DNA of 64,000 nt from Paracoccus haematequi (GTDB lineage Bacteria > Pseudomonadota > Alphaproteobacteria > Rhodobacterales > Rhodobacteraceae), in contig CAMCVS010000007.1 of NCBI GenBank assembly GCA_945881965.1, positions 1 to 64,000 on the forward strand, given 5' to 3'. How positions within the stretch are numbered: position 1 is the stretch's first letter; each line of letters starts with the position of its first letter. Position numbers and translations under genes: made by a program. Of this stretch, positions 46,017-55,119 are shown piece by piece. The notes beneath the pieces are model-generated. The model was given only the letters and a program-made list of their open reading frames with translations. It made no database searches and was not told the DNA's origin.

Positions 46017-46020
46017 GCGG

Positions 46021-46983
46021 TCAGATCGCGAAACGCCCGCAGGCGAATTTCACGTCCAGCCGCCGCCCCGCCAGATATTTTGCCAGCGATCCGGGGTTCG
46101 GGAACAGTTGATCCACCCGCGCGGCGTCGCCGTCATCCGGCAGGCGGCGTTCAAAGAAATCCAGCCGCGCTCGCGCGTCCGCGCACAGCCCCACCGCCGC
46201 GATCCCGCCACGCCGTGCGGCGCGCAGGATGGTTTCCACCTCGGTCAGGTCGGTCCACAACATGCTGCGCGCATCGGCATAGGCGCGCAGGTGCTGCGCC
46301 CGCCCGTCGCGGTCCGATTGCCAATAGAGCGCGATATCGCGCGCCATTTCGGGCGCAGGCACCAGTTGCACCCCTTGCCCACGTTGATCCGTCAGTTTCA
46401 GCGCGAAATCCGCCATCGCCCGCGCAATCAGCCGGTGCAGCGCGAAACTGCCCGGCGCGGCGGCGACATCCGCCACCGGGGCCTGATAGGCTGCCATGTA
46501 TTGCTGCGCGATGAAGAACCGCCCCGCAATATCCTCGGCAATCGGCGGATCGGCCAACAGCGGTTTCACGGCCCCCTTGCGCGAGGACACGATGACGGGG
46601 ATGGTCAGCGCCACCTCATCGCCCAGCAGGTCGCGGCGCAGGATGACCTCGAAGGCAAAGCTGAGGTCGCGGTCCGCGCGGGCATCGCCATCGGGCAGGC
46701 GCAGGTCAGCCAGCGCGAGGCGCACCCGCGCATAGGGACCGTCGAAATCCGCGTCTGACAGTTGCACGACCCGCTCCGCGCGCCCCTCAGGGGCCAATTC
46801 CGGGGCCAGCACCGCTATGGGGGCCTGCCGATACAGGCTGGTCGCCGTCAGTTTCGGCGCGGGCACGGCGGCACCACTGGCGGCGTCCAGATAGGCAAAG
46901 CTGATCCGCAGCGCGACATCGGCCTGCGCCGTGGCCCCGAACGCACATCCCAAAGCCAGAAGGGCCGCAAAACAAAACCGCAT
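46021..46983 (-). CDS. Secreted or periplasmic protein of unknown function
   Basis: 320 residues from 'MRFCFAALLALGCAFGATAQA', a clear signal peptide. The mature part is soluble, acidic and without a recognised domain; 'AQQYMAAYQAPVADVAAAPGSFALHRLIARAMADFAL' (~160-200) and 'YWQSDRDGRAQHLRAYADARSMLW' are helical, and single Cys residues occur near the end ('LCADARARL', 'FACGRF'). Its start overlaps the stop of the upstream membrane-protein gene, so the two are co-expressed. Confidence 0.65.
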   Translation of the reverse strand: MRFCFAALLALGCAFGATAQADVALRISFAYLDAASGAAVPAPKLTATSLYRQAPIAVLAPELAPEGRAERVVQLSDADFDGPYARVRLALADLRLPDGDARADRDLSFAFEVILRRDLLGDEVALTIPVIVSSRKGAVKPLLADPPIAEDIAGRFFIAQQYMAAYQAPVADVAAAPGSFALHRLIARAMADFALKLTDQRGQGVQLVPAPEMARDIALYWQSDRDGRAQHLRAYADARSMLWTDLTEVETILRAARRGGIAAVGLCADARARLDFFERRLPDDGDAARVDQLFPNPGSLAKYLAGRRLDVKFACGRFAI

Positions 46984-47987
46984 CACATCGTCCTTCCGGT
47001 TGGGTGCGGTGGCATCGCCGGGGCCACCGCTTTGGGCATGGCCAGCGCCGCGCCAAGGATCAGCGCATCCGCCAGCCGCAGGATTTGCAGATATTGCATC
47101 AAACCAGATTGCGCCACCTGTGCCGACAGGAAATCCTCGGGCAGTTCCTGGTCGATGTAATCCAGCACCGTCACCCCGCCAAGCGCAGGATACGTGGCCG
47201 ATCCGGTCAGGTGCATTTCGGCCCAGAACAGGATGCCAAACGCCACCGCCGCGCTGCCTGCCAGCCAAAAGCGGCTGCGGTTGCCTTGGGTCAGCGTGCC
47301 ATTGGCCGCAATGATCTTGGTCAGAAGAAACGACCCCAGCCCGGTCGAGATTTGCAATATCTGGCTGAACTGGGACCAATCCGACGCCAGCACCGCCTGC
47401 ACCCGCAACATGAAGAACGCCACGGAGGCGAACAGAAACGGGCTGTCGGCCAAGGCGGCGTCGTCGCTGCCACCGGCGCGACAGGTTTCCAGAAAACTGC
47501 CGCCGCAGCCATGCACCGCGATCAGATACAGCACCCAGGGCAGGTGGACCACAAACACCGCCGCGACGATCCCCAGTGTCAACAGCCGCTGGTTATGCGC
47601 GATGGACGGGTCCGGCGCGGGCGGCATGGCTTGTGGTAGATAGACCGGCTGTGGCGCAGGATAGGGCGGCGGGGCGGGCCATTGCGGCGCGTGAAAGCCG
47701 ACGGCAGGCTGAAATCCGGGCGGCGGCGCTGTCGGATAACCCGTCTGGCCAGCGTCTTGTGGTCCCGGTTGCGGCCAGACGGCGGGCATCAGCCAGACCG
47801 GAAATGGCGCATAACCGGGGGGCGGGCCGCTGTAGGGCGACGCAGTGGTTGCGTCAGCCGGGGATGCGGGCGGGGGCGCGGGCGGTATGGCGTCTTGCGC
47901 TGCCACAGGTTCCACGGCTGCGGCGGCCCGGTCGGTTTGCACCTCGGACGACCCCGTATCGGGCAAGGGCTGCGGCGCAGCGGTCAT
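46983..47987 (-). CDS. Membrane protein with Pro-rich N-terminal region, unknown function
   Basis: 334 residues. Residues 1-~130 are disordered, rich in Pro/Ala/Gln/Tyr ('PPPGYAPFPVW', 'PAPQPVYLPQAMPPAPD'). Hydrophobic helices follow at ~137-157 ('LLTLGIVAAVFVVHLPWVL'), ~185-205, ~220-235, ~245-262 and ~305-325. 'HGCGGSFLETCRAG' in a loop has two Cys that could pair in the periplasm. It overlaps the downstream secreted-protein gene by a few bases (TGATG). No family recognised. Confidence 0.62.
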   Translation of the reverse strand: MTAAPQPLPDTGSSEVQTDRAAAAVEPVAAQDAIPPAPPPASPADATTASPYSGPPPGYAPFPVWLMPAVWPQPGPQDAGQTGYPTAPPPGFQPAVGFHAPQWPAPPPYPAPQPVYLPQAMPPAPDPSIAHNQRLLTLGIVAAVFVVHLPWVLYLIAVHGCGGSFLETCRAGGSDDAALADSPFLFASVAFFMLRVQAVLASDWSQFSQILQISTGLGSFLLTKIIAANGTLTQGNRSRFWLAGSAAVAFGILFWAEMHLTGSATYPALGGVTVLDYIDQELPEDFLSAQVAQSGLMQYLQILRLADALILGAALAMPKAVAPAMPPHPTGRTM

Positions 47988-48176
47988 GGAACAAAACCGA
48001 AGTTAACCATTGTTGTGCGCGACTTAGACAGGGCGTCAGACACCTGTCAACGCGCGCGCGCATCCCGCGTCCTTGGGCAGGGTTTTCGGAATGGTGTGCT
48101 GCATGGCTGCATCAGGCGGGCGGCGGGCGGGGCGGCCCCTCTTGTCTCGTCGGGTGCCAACCCCCATTCTACGCGC

Positions 48177-49961
48177 ATGGCGCGCAATCCCGACCCCAGC
48201 TATCCCGGCGGTTTTCCCGCGATCCTGCGCCAGATGGCGGCGCGGCTGGACCCGTTGCACTATGCCGACGGCGAGGCGCTGCCGCCGCCAGACATCGACC
48301 TGAGCCCGCTGAAAATCAGTCTGGTGGACCGCGCGGATACTGCGGACATGCCGTCCCGATCCTCCTTTGCGCGCAAGCTGCGCGAATTGTCCGACGAATT
48401 TCACGGCCAGCCGGACCTGTTGCTGCTGCACGGCCTGTTGATCGCCAACCTGCGCCGCACCGCGCAACCGCCGCAGTGTGCGGCGCTGTTTCATCGGATG
48501 TGGGCCGAAGAGGGCGATTGGCTGCGGGCGCGTCTGGACGCGCGCTGGCTGGTATCGGCGGTCACGACCTTTGGCGATCACGGTCAGACCGAGACGCAGC
48601 GCCGTCTGGGCCAGTCGCTGAGTGTGCTGTTCGGGATGATGAAGCTGTATGAAACCGAACGGCTGTATTCCGGATACGCCCCTGATACCGCCTATCCGCA
48701 TGGCAAACGGGCGGCACGCCGATTGCCGCTGGACATGGCGGCCTATGCCATCGGAGGCGGCGGGCTTGACGTCAACATGCTGGGGCGGCTGTGGCAGGAT
48801 GCAGACACCGACGCGGTGCTGGGCCCCTTGGCGCAGCATCTGCTGGACGCGCTGATCTGCGACACGGGCGGTGTGTTCCGCCGCCTGCGCGCCATGCGGG
48901 CCGAGGTGGCCGCCGCAACGCCCCCCCCTGCCCCCGCGCCGCCGCCCACCGCGCCCTTGGCGGTGCCCGAGGGCCGTCGCCGCAAACCGCCCGAACGCCG
49001 CGCGATCGACGCGCCGGTTCCAACGGTGCAAAGCGACACCCCGCGATGGGGCACCGTCAGCCTGATCAAGGCCCCTGCGTCCGCGATCCTGCGCTTTGCC
49101 GCGCATCATCTGGATCTGGGGGCGAGCGCGGTGCATGTCTATCTGGATGATGCTGACCCGGCGCTATGCGATGCCCTGCCCCGGCATCCTGCGCTGCATG
49201 TCACAGCCTGCGACGCGGCGTGGTGGGCCCGCCAGAAAAAGCCGCGCATGCCCGCGCATCAGATGCGGCAGGCCTGGGTCGCCTCGCAATGCTATGCGCA
49301 GGCAACCGGGCTCGATTGGCTGGCCCATATCGATGTCGACGAATTTCTGCTGCCCTCGCGTCCCGTACATGACGTGCTGGCCGAAGTGCCCAACGACCAC
49401 GCCGGTCTGCTGCTGCATCCGGTCGAGATGCTGGCGGAACCCGTGCCGTCCACCACGGCGCGGTTCAAGACCACCGCGCGCATGGCCCGGCAGGATAAAT
49501 CCGTGCTGACCGAATTATACCCGACCTTTGGCGCGCATCTGCGCGGCGGCTATATCAGCCATCTGGAGGGCAAGATGTTCGCCCGCACCGGGATTGCCGG
49601 GTTGCGGGTGGGGGTGCATGGTCTGACGCTGAACGGGGCTGCGGTCGAGAACCGCGGGGTCAGCGCGGATATCCGGCTGGGCCATGCCCATGCCCCGGAT
49701 TGGGACAGCTTTCGCGCCCATCTGGACTTTCGCATGGCGCGGGGATCGTATCGCAAATCCGAGGACGAAGGCTTCCGCCTGCGCGATGTGCTGGCCTATT
49801 TGCTGGAAACCGACGGCGAACCGGGCCTGCGCGCGTTCTTTGACGAGGTGTGTCTGGCGAGCCCTGCATTGGTGGCGGGGTTGCAGGACCACGGCATGCT
49901 GGTGCGGTATCCGCTGGATCTTGACGGCGCGGTCATGCGGCATTTCGGGGTTTCTGCATGA
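48177..49961 (+). CDS. Two-part glycosyltransferase family 2 protein
   Basis: 594 residues from 'MARNPDPSYPGGFPAILRQM'; the frame opens earlier but that part is antisense to the divergent gene. Residues 1-~285 are an alpha-helical domain I do not recognise, ending in Pro/Ala-rich 'PPPAPAPPPTAPLA'. From ~290, 'WGTVSLIKAPASAILRFAAHHLDLGA' and 'GLDWLAHIDVDEFLLPS' (DxD, ~385) define a family 2 glycosyltransferase of the KAP subtype. 'MARGSYRKSEDEGFRLRDVLAYL' is its C-terminal block. It shares ATGA with the next, related gene. Donor and acceptor unknown. Confidence 0.8.
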   Translation: MARNPDPSYPGGFPAILRQMAARLDPLHYADGEALPPPDIDLSPLKISLVDRADTADMPSRSSFARKLRELSDEFHGQPDLLLLHGLLIANLRRTAQPPQCAALFHRMWAEEGDWLRARLDARWLVSAVTTFGDHGQTETQRRLGQSLSVLFGMMKLYETERLYSGYAPDTAYPHGKRAARRLPLDMAAYAIGGGGLDVNMLGRLWQDADTDAVLGPLAQHLLDALICDTGGVFRRLRAMRAEVAAATPPPAPAPPPTAPLAVPEGRRRKPPERRAIDAPVPTVQSDTPRWGTVSLIKAPASAILRFAAHHLDLGASAVHVYLDDADPALCDALPRHPALHVTACDAAWWARQKKPRMPAHQMRQAWVASQCYAQATGLDWLAHIDVDEFLLPSRPVHDVLAEVPNDHAGLLLHPVEMLAEPVPSTTARFKTTARMARQDKSVLTELYPTFGAHLRGGYISHLEGKMFARTGIAGLRVGVHGLTLNGAAVENRGVSADIRLGHAHAPDWDSFRAHLDFRMARGSYRKSEDEGFRLRDVLAYLLETDGEPGLRAFFDEVCLASPALVAGLQDHGMLVRYPLDLDGAVMRHFGVSA

Positions 49962-50896
49962 CCCGCTGGGGCATCGTCGCCACGATCAAGGCCCCGCGCG
50001 CGGCCATCGAACGCTTTGCCGCCTGGCATCTGGATCAGGGCGCGCACCGGGTGCTGATCTATCTGGACGAAGGGGATCAGGTGCTGGCCGATGCGCTGAA
50101 CCGGCACCCGAAACTGCGGGTCACGGCCTGCGATGACCGCTATTGGCAGGGGCGCGGGCGGCGGCCCGACAAACATCAGGTCCGCCAGACCATGAACGCC
50201 ACTCACGCGCATAACCGCGCCGCGCGCGATCTGGATTGGCTGGCGCATATCGACGTGGACGAGTTCATTGCGCCGGATGTGCCGTTGGCCGACACGCTCG
50301 CCGCGCTGCCCGCAGATGTGCTCTGCGCCCGCCTGCGCCCCTGGGAAGCGCTGGAACCGGTCGCGGATAGTCCCCTGCATTTCAAGGGCTTCACCCGCGA
50401 CCCGCGCGCGCGCCGCGATCAGACACTGACGCTTTATCCCCGCTTCGGGCCATGGCTGAACGGCGGGTTCCTCAGCCATACGGCGGGGAAACTGATCTGG
50501 CGCACCGGGTTGAAACCGCTTTCCGTGCGTATCCACAATATCTATCAGAATGATATCGAAAATCCCGGCATGGTCGAGCTGGACGATGTGCCCCTGCTGC
50601 ATTTTCACGCCGCCGACCGCGCGCATTTCATGGCGGCCTATCGCTATCGGCTGACCAAGGGGTCCTATCGCGCCGACCTGAAACCGAACAAACCGCGCGA
50701 AGATGGCGGGCTGTCAATGCATGAACTGCTGTCCCGGATCGAAGCGGCCGAGGGCGAGGCCGGCCTGACCGCGTTCTATACCGAAATCGCGACGGCGCGG
50801 CCCGACCTGCTGGCCGGATTGGCGCAGGCGGGGCGGCTTTTGACCCGCGACTTTGACCCCGAACTGGCCCGCGCGCGGCATTTTCCACCCGCGTGA
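49958..50896 (+). CDS. Glycosyltransferase family 2 protein
   Basis: 312 residues. 'WGIVATIKAPRAAIERFAAWHLDQGAHRVLIYLDEGD' is the donor-binding start, 'LDWLAHIDVDEFIAPD' the DxD motif near residue 95, and 'RLTKGSYRADLKPNKPRED' the C-terminal block. It is a single-domain paralogue of the C-terminal half of the upstream protein, to which it is translationally coupled, pointing to tandem duplication. Role probably in surface glycan synthesis. Confidence 0.85.
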   Translation: MTRWGIVATIKAPRAAIERFAAWHLDQGAHRVLIYLDEGDQVLADALNRHPKLRVTACDDRYWQGRGRRPDKHQVRQTMNATHAHNRAARDLDWLAHIDVDEFIAPDVPLADTLAALPADVLCARLRPWEALEPVADSPLHFKGFTRDPRARRDQTLTLYPRFGPWLNGGFLSHTAGKLIWRTGLKPLSVRIHNIYQNDIENPGMVELDDVPLLHFHAADRAHFMAAYRYRLTKGSYRADLKPNKPREDGGLSMHELLSRIEAAEGEAGLTAFYTEIATARPDLLAGLAQAGRLLTRDFDPELARARHFPPA

Positions 50897-51037
50897 CCCG
50901 GCTCCACCCCGCCGCCTTGACCGCCGCATTGACCGCCGCCGCAGTTTCCGCTAAGCGGTCCGCAGCGGGTCACTCATGCGCAGAGGCCGCAGGACCGACC
51001 GGGTCCGATCCGCATCTGACGCTACGGGCCATGCAGC

Positions 51038-51054
51038 GTCCGTAAATTACGGAC
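51038..51054 (+). promoter_or_regulatory. Perfect palindrome in the leader of the DEAD-box helicase gene
   Basis: GTCCGTAA-A-TTACGGAC is an 8-bp perfect inverted repeat with a 1-nt centre, ending 4 nt before the ATG at 51059. As DNA it could be an operator; as RNA the arms could pair over the ribosome-binding region (GGAC), although a 1-nt loop would need opening of inner pairs. Confidence 0.6.
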
Positions 51055-51058
51055 ACAC

Positions 51059-52588
51059 ATGACCAAGTTCAGCGATTTGAATCTCGATCCCAAAGTCCTG
51101 CAAGCGATTGCAGACGCGGGTTATGAAACCCCCACGCCTATTCAGGCCGGTGCGATCCCGCCCGCCCTGTTGGGCCGCGATGTGTTGGGCATCGCCCAGA
51201 CCGGCACCGGGAAAACCGCCAGCTTCACGCTGCCGATGATCACGCTGTTGGCCAAGGGCCGCGCCCGCGCCCGGATGCCGCGCAGCCTTGTGCTGTGCCC
51301 GACGCGCGAATTGGCCGCGCAGGTGGCCGAGAATTTCGATACCTATACGAAATACCTCAAGCTGACCAAGGCTTTGCTGATCGGCGGCGTGTCGTTCAAG
51401 GAACAGGACATGCTGATCGACCGCGGCGTCGATGTGCTGATTGCCACGCCGGGACGTCTGTTGGACCATTTCGAACGCGGCAAGCTGCTCTTGACCGGCG
51501 TGCAGATCATGGTGGTGGACGAGGCGGATCGCATGCTTGACATGGGGTTCATCCCCGATATCGAACGCATCTTTGCGCTGACGCCCTTCACCCGGCAGAC
51601 CATGTTCTATTCCGCGACCATGGCCCCGGAAATCGAACGCATCACCAACACCTTCCTGACCGCCCCCGCCCGGATCGAGGTCGCGCGTCAGGCGTCCGCG
51701 TCGGAAACCATCACGCAGGGCGTGCTGATGTTCACGCCTTCACGCAAGGATGCTGAAGCCAGCGAAAAGCGCGCCCTCCTGCGCGCCATGATCGACGCCG
51801 AGGGCGAGGCCTGTTCCAACGCCATCATCTTCTGCAACCGCAAGACGGATGTGGATATCGTCGCCAAGTCCTTGCAGAAATACGGCTATGACGCTGCGCC
51901 GATCCATGGCGATCTGGAACAATCGCAAAGGACGCGGACGCTGGACGGGTTCCGCGATGGCACGCTGCGGTTTCTGGTCGCTTCTGATGTCGCTGCGCGC
52001 GGGCTGGACATTCCGGCGGTCAGCCATGTTTTCAACTTTGACGTGCCGAGCCATGCCGAGGATTACGTGCACCGCATCGGCCGCACCGGGCGCGCGGGCC
52101 GGTCTGGCAAGGCGCTCATGATCTGGACGCCGCGCGATGTGAAATATTTCGAGGCGATTGAAAAACTGCTGCAAAAAGCGGTGCCGCGTCTGGACCTGCC
52201 CGAGGGTCTGGGGGCCAAGATGGCCGAAAGCGCGGCGCAGCCGGTGGCACGTTCTGAAGGCCGGTCTGAGGGTCGTTCCGAAGGCGCGCGGTCGCGGTCC
52301 CGCAGCCGGGGCGCCGGTCCCCGCGCCCCGTCAAGTGCCACAAGGGCCGCAGCAGACTCTGCGCCGGTGGCCGCCCTCGAGGCAGACAGCGCGCCCGAAC
52401 GTGCCCCCGAACGCACCGCTGAACGTTCTGGCCTGCCCGAGCGCGCAGAACGCCCAGACCGCAGCGACCGCCGCGAGAATACCCGTGATTATGGCCGCAG
52501 CCGCGACCGTGATCCGCAGGTGCTGGGTCTGGGCGATCACCTGCCCGAATTCATCGCGCTGAGTTTCGACGAACGCCGCAGCGCCTGA
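51059..52588 (+). CDS. DEAD/DEAH box RNA helicase (RhlE/DeaD-like)
   Basis: 509 residues. 'KFSDLNLDPKVLQAIADAGYETPTPIQA' is the Q motif, 'GIAQTGTGKTASFTLPM' motif I (~46), 'VVDEADRMLDMGF' the DEAD box (~155), 'FYSATM' motif III, and 'YVHRIGRTGRAGRSGKA' motif VI (~340). After ~385 the tail is low-complexity and rich in Ser/Arg/Ala/Pro/Glu ('RSEGRSEGRSEGARSRSRS'), likely an RNA-binding tail. Such helicases help unwind structured RNA in ribosome assembly and in the cold. Single gene with its own leader and terminator. Confidence 0.93.
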   Translation: MTKFSDLNLDPKVLQAIADAGYETPTPIQAGAIPPALLGRDVLGIAQTGTGKTASFTLPMITLLAKGRARARMPRSLVLCPTRELAAQVAENFDTYTKYLKLTKALLIGGVSFKEQDMLIDRGVDVLIATPGRLLDHFERGKLLLTGVQIMVVDEADRMLDMGFIPDIERIFALTPFTRQTMFYSATMAPEIERITNTFLTAPARIEVARQASASETITQGVLMFTPSRKDAEASEKRALLRAMIDAEGEACSNAIIFCNRKTDVDIVAKSLQKYGYDAAPIHGDLEQSQRTRTLDGFRDGTLRFLVASDVAARGLDIPAVSHVFNFDVPSHAEDYVHRIGRTGRAGRSGKALMIWTPRDVKYFEAIEKLLQKAVPRLDLPEGLGAKMAESAAQPVARSEGRSEGRSEGARSRSRSRGAGPRAPSSATRAAADSAPVAALEADSAPERAPERTAERSGLPERAERPDRSDRRENTRDYGRSRDRDPQVLGLGDHLPEFIALSFDERRSA

Positions 52589-52624
52589 CACGTGCGCCTG
52601 ACGCGCCGTGCAGACCAGACTTGT

Positions 52625-52654
52625 AGGGTGGGTGCTTTGCACCCACCCTTTTTT
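52625..52654. terminator. Strong bidirectional-type terminator between helicase gene and rnj
   Basis: Perfect 11-bp stem AGGGTGGGTGC / GCACCCACCCT with loop TTT is followed by a run of six T at 49-54 of the line (52649-52654). The reverse strand ends in A-rich then T-poor sequence, so it works best for the plus-strand helicase, though it also lies just past the minus-strand rnj stop. The 'GTAGGGTGGGTGC' form is also seen as a dispersed palindrome in many bacteria. Confidence 0.88.
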
Positions 52655-52661
52655 GCGCGCA

Positions 52662-54332
52662 TTACGTCAGGCGGCTGATGACCACGGTCACTTCGGGCTT
52701 CTTGCCGATTTCATCCAGCGCGGTCTGCCGCGTCACGCGCTTCAACGCCTCTTCGACCTTGTCATCGTCTTTCAGCACCTTGTCGGACGCGCGCTTCAGC
52801 CATTGGTCCAGATCGGCCTCCAGCACCTCGACCAGCGGCGCCTTGGACCGCCCGGTTTCCGCCAGCCCGCGAATTTCGCACCACGGCTCGCCCAATGGCT
52901 CATGGTTCTCGTCCAGAATGACGTTCACCATCACATGCCCGTTCAGCGCCATGCGGATACGGTCGCGCACCACGCCGTCCATCGCGCCGATCAATACCCG
53001 CCCATCCAGATAGGTCCGCCCTGTCTCGACATAGCCCGCGACCTTGGGCGCGTTGCCGTCCAGCGCCACGATCATGCCATTGACCGCAACGATGGATTGC
53101 AACCCGCGCGCCGCACCAAGACGGGCATGTTCGCGCAGATGGCGGTGTTCGCCGTGCATCGGGATCAGGATCTGCGGGCGGATGATAGCATGCATTTCCT
53201 CAAGGTCAGGACGGTTGGCATGGCCTGACACGTGATACAATCCGCCCGCGTCATCCACCACATCGACGCCCTTTTCCGACAACTGGTTCATGATCTTGAT
53301 CACGCCCTTTTCGTTGCCCGGAATGGTGCGCGACGAGAACAGGAACAGATCGCCGTCCTTCAACTCGATGCCGTTATACTTGCCCGCCGCCAGTTGTGCG
53401 GACGCAGCGCGGCGTTCGCCCTGGCTGCCGGTGACGATCAGCATGATGTTATCGCGCGGCAATTGCGCGGCATCTTCGGGGGCGATCACCGTGGGGAACG
53501 ACGTCAGCACCCCGGTTTCCACCGCGGCATCGACCATGCGCCGCATCGCGCGCCCCATCAGGCAGATCGACCGACCGGCGCGGTCCCCGGCCTCGGCCAG
53601 CGTTTTCAACCGAGCGACGTTGGACGCGAATGTGGTTGCCACCACGCGGCCCTTGGCACCCGCCACCAGCGCCTCGATATTGCCGCCGATGGTCGATTCC
53701 GACCGCCCCGGCAGCGGCGAGAAGATGTTGGTGGAATCGCAGACCAAGGCCTTGACCCCGCCCGCCGCGATCTCGGCCCACAGCGCGCGATCAAAGGGTT
53801 CGCCCACGCCGGGGTTCTCGTCGATCTTGAAATCGCCGGTATGGATGATCCGGCCCGCTGGCGTGTCAATCACCAGACCCGAGCTTTCGGGGATCGAATG
53901 GGATATCGGCACAAAGCCCACGTTAAAGGGCCCTGCCGCCGTCATCTGCGGCCATTTCGACACCGTCTTGATCGCCTTGGGATCATGGCTGTGCTCGTCC
54001 ATCTTTTGCCGCCCCAGATTGGCGGTAAAGGCGCGGGCATAGACCGGCGGGCGGCCCAACTGGTCATACAGATGCGCCAGCGCGCCCAGATGGTCCTCAT
54101 GGGCATGGGTAATGAACACGGCCTCGATGCGATCCTTGCGTTCGATCAACCAAGTGACATCGGGCAGGATCAGGTCCACGCCGGGGCTGCCGTCCATATC
54201 GGGGAAGGTCACGCCCAGATCGACCACGATCAGCCGTTCGGCCTCGGGCCGCCCATAGCCATAGACGTAACAATTCATCCCGATTTCCCCGGCACCGCCA
54301 AGGGGAAGATAGATCAGCCGTTCGATGCTCAT
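52662..54332 (-). CDS. rnj: Ribonuclease J
   Basis: 556 residues. 'LPLGGAGEIGMNCYVYGYG' is the family start, 'FITHAHEDHLGAL' (~74) the zinc-binding HxHxDH, and 'VPISHSIPESSGLVI', 'HTGDFKID' and 'VTGSQGERRAA' further metallo-beta-lactamase/beta-CASP motifs. RNase J has 5'-3' exonuclease and endonuclease activity in mRNA decay and rRNA processing. Last gene of the minus-strand run, overlapping coaX by ATGA. Confidence 0.95.
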   Translation of the reverse strand: MSIERLIYLPLGGAGEIGMNCYVYGYGRPEAERLIVVDLGVTFPDMDGSPGVDLILPDVTWLIERKDRIEAVFITHAHEDHLGALAHLYDQLGRPPVYARAFTANLGRQKMDEHSHDPKAIKTVSKWPQMTAAGPFNVGFVPISHSIPESSGLVIDTPAGRIIHTGDFKIDENPGVGEPFDRALWAEIAAGGVKALVCDSTNIFSPLPGRSESTIGGNIEALVAGAKGRVVATTFASNVARLKTLAEAGDRAGRSICLMGRAMRRMVDAAVETGVLTSFPTVIAPEDAAQLPRDNIMLIVTGSQGERRAASAQLAAGKYNGIELKDGDLFLFSSRTIPGNEKGVIKIMNQLSEKGVDVVDDAGGLYHVSGHANRPDLEEMHAIIRPQILIPMHGEHRHLREHARLGAARGLQSIVAVNGMIVALDGNAPKVAGYVETGRTYLDGRVLIGAMDGVVRDRIRMALNGHVMVNVILDENHEPLGEPWCEIRGLAETGRSKAPLVEVLEADLDQWLKRASDKVLKDDDKVEEALKRVTRQTALDEIGKKPEVTVVISRLT

Positions 54333-55108
54333 GTATTGCCCAATTCCTGATTATGTTTGTGAATGACCGTCAGGCCATGAATGGTAAGATCGTCTTCGAT
54401 GCTGTCGAACAGCACATCCGACGCCCCAAAGAGCGACGCAAGCCCCCCGGTGCCGATGATGCGCATATCGCGGTCGCGTTCCGCCTTGATGCGGGTGCAG
54501 ATTTCCTTGACCAGCCCGACATAGCCCCAGAAAATTCCGGACTGCATGCAGGCGATGGTATTGCGGCCGATAACGCCCTGCGGCTTGGAAATATCCACAT
54601 GCGGCAGGGCGGCGGCGGCCATGTGCAGCGCCTCCAGCGACAGGTTCACGCCCGGTGCGATCACGCCGCCGACATAGGCGCCATCGTCATCGACGACGTC
54701 AAAGGTGGTGGCGGTGCCGAAATCCACCACGATCAGGTTGCCGCCATGCCGGTCAAACGCACCCGCCGCATTGACCAGCCGGTCGGGGCCCACAGTCGTG
54801 CCCTGATCCACGCGCGGCATCACGGGCAACAGGCAGTCGGGTTTACCCACCACCAAAGGGCGACAGTTGAAATAGCGATCCGCCAGAACCCGCAGGTTGA
54901 ACACCACGCGCGGCACGGTGGACGAGATGATGACCGCGTCGATATCCCACGGGATCTTGTGATGTTCCAGCAGCGTGGACAGCCAGACGAAATACTGGTC
55001 TGCCGTGCGCTGATGTTCGGTGGACGTGCGCAGGGTGCACAGGAATTGCGTGCCGTCCCAGATCGAAAAGACCGTGTTGGTATTTCCGGTGTCGATGCAC
55101 AAAAGCAT
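54329..55108 (-). CDS. coaX: Type III pantothenate kinase
   Basis: 259 residues. 'LLCIDTGNTNTVFSIWDG' is the ATP-phosphate loop, 'GPDRLVNAAGAF' the pantothenate-binding region with GxDR, 'LIVVDFGTATTFDVVD' the third motif, and 'APGVNLSLEALHMAAAALPHVD' the GxxxS segment. It phosphorylates pantothenate in CoA synthesis. Placed 11 bp after birA and overlapping rnj. Confidence 0.95.
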   Translation of the reverse strand: MLLCIDTGNTNTVFSIWDGTQFLCTLRTSTEHQRTADQYFVWLSTLLEHHKIPWDIDAVIISSTVPRVVFNLRVLADRYFNCRPLVVGKPDCLLPVMPRVDQGTTVGPDRLVNAAGAFDRHGGNLIVVDFGTATTFDVVDDDGAYVGGVIAPGVNLSLEALHMAAAALPHVDISKPQGVIGRNTIACMQSGIFWGYVGLVKEICTRIKAERDRDMRIIGTGGLASLFGASDVLFDSIEDDLTIHGLTVIHKHNQELGNT

Positions 55109-55119
55109 GGCCGTTCCTT

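Noticed and set aside
51001-51058. Possible tRNA or small RNA gene upstream of the DEAD-box gene
   Set aside because: The inverted repeat is only 17 nt and no cloverleaf or TTCGAATC-type arm is present; kept as a regulatory palindrome instead.
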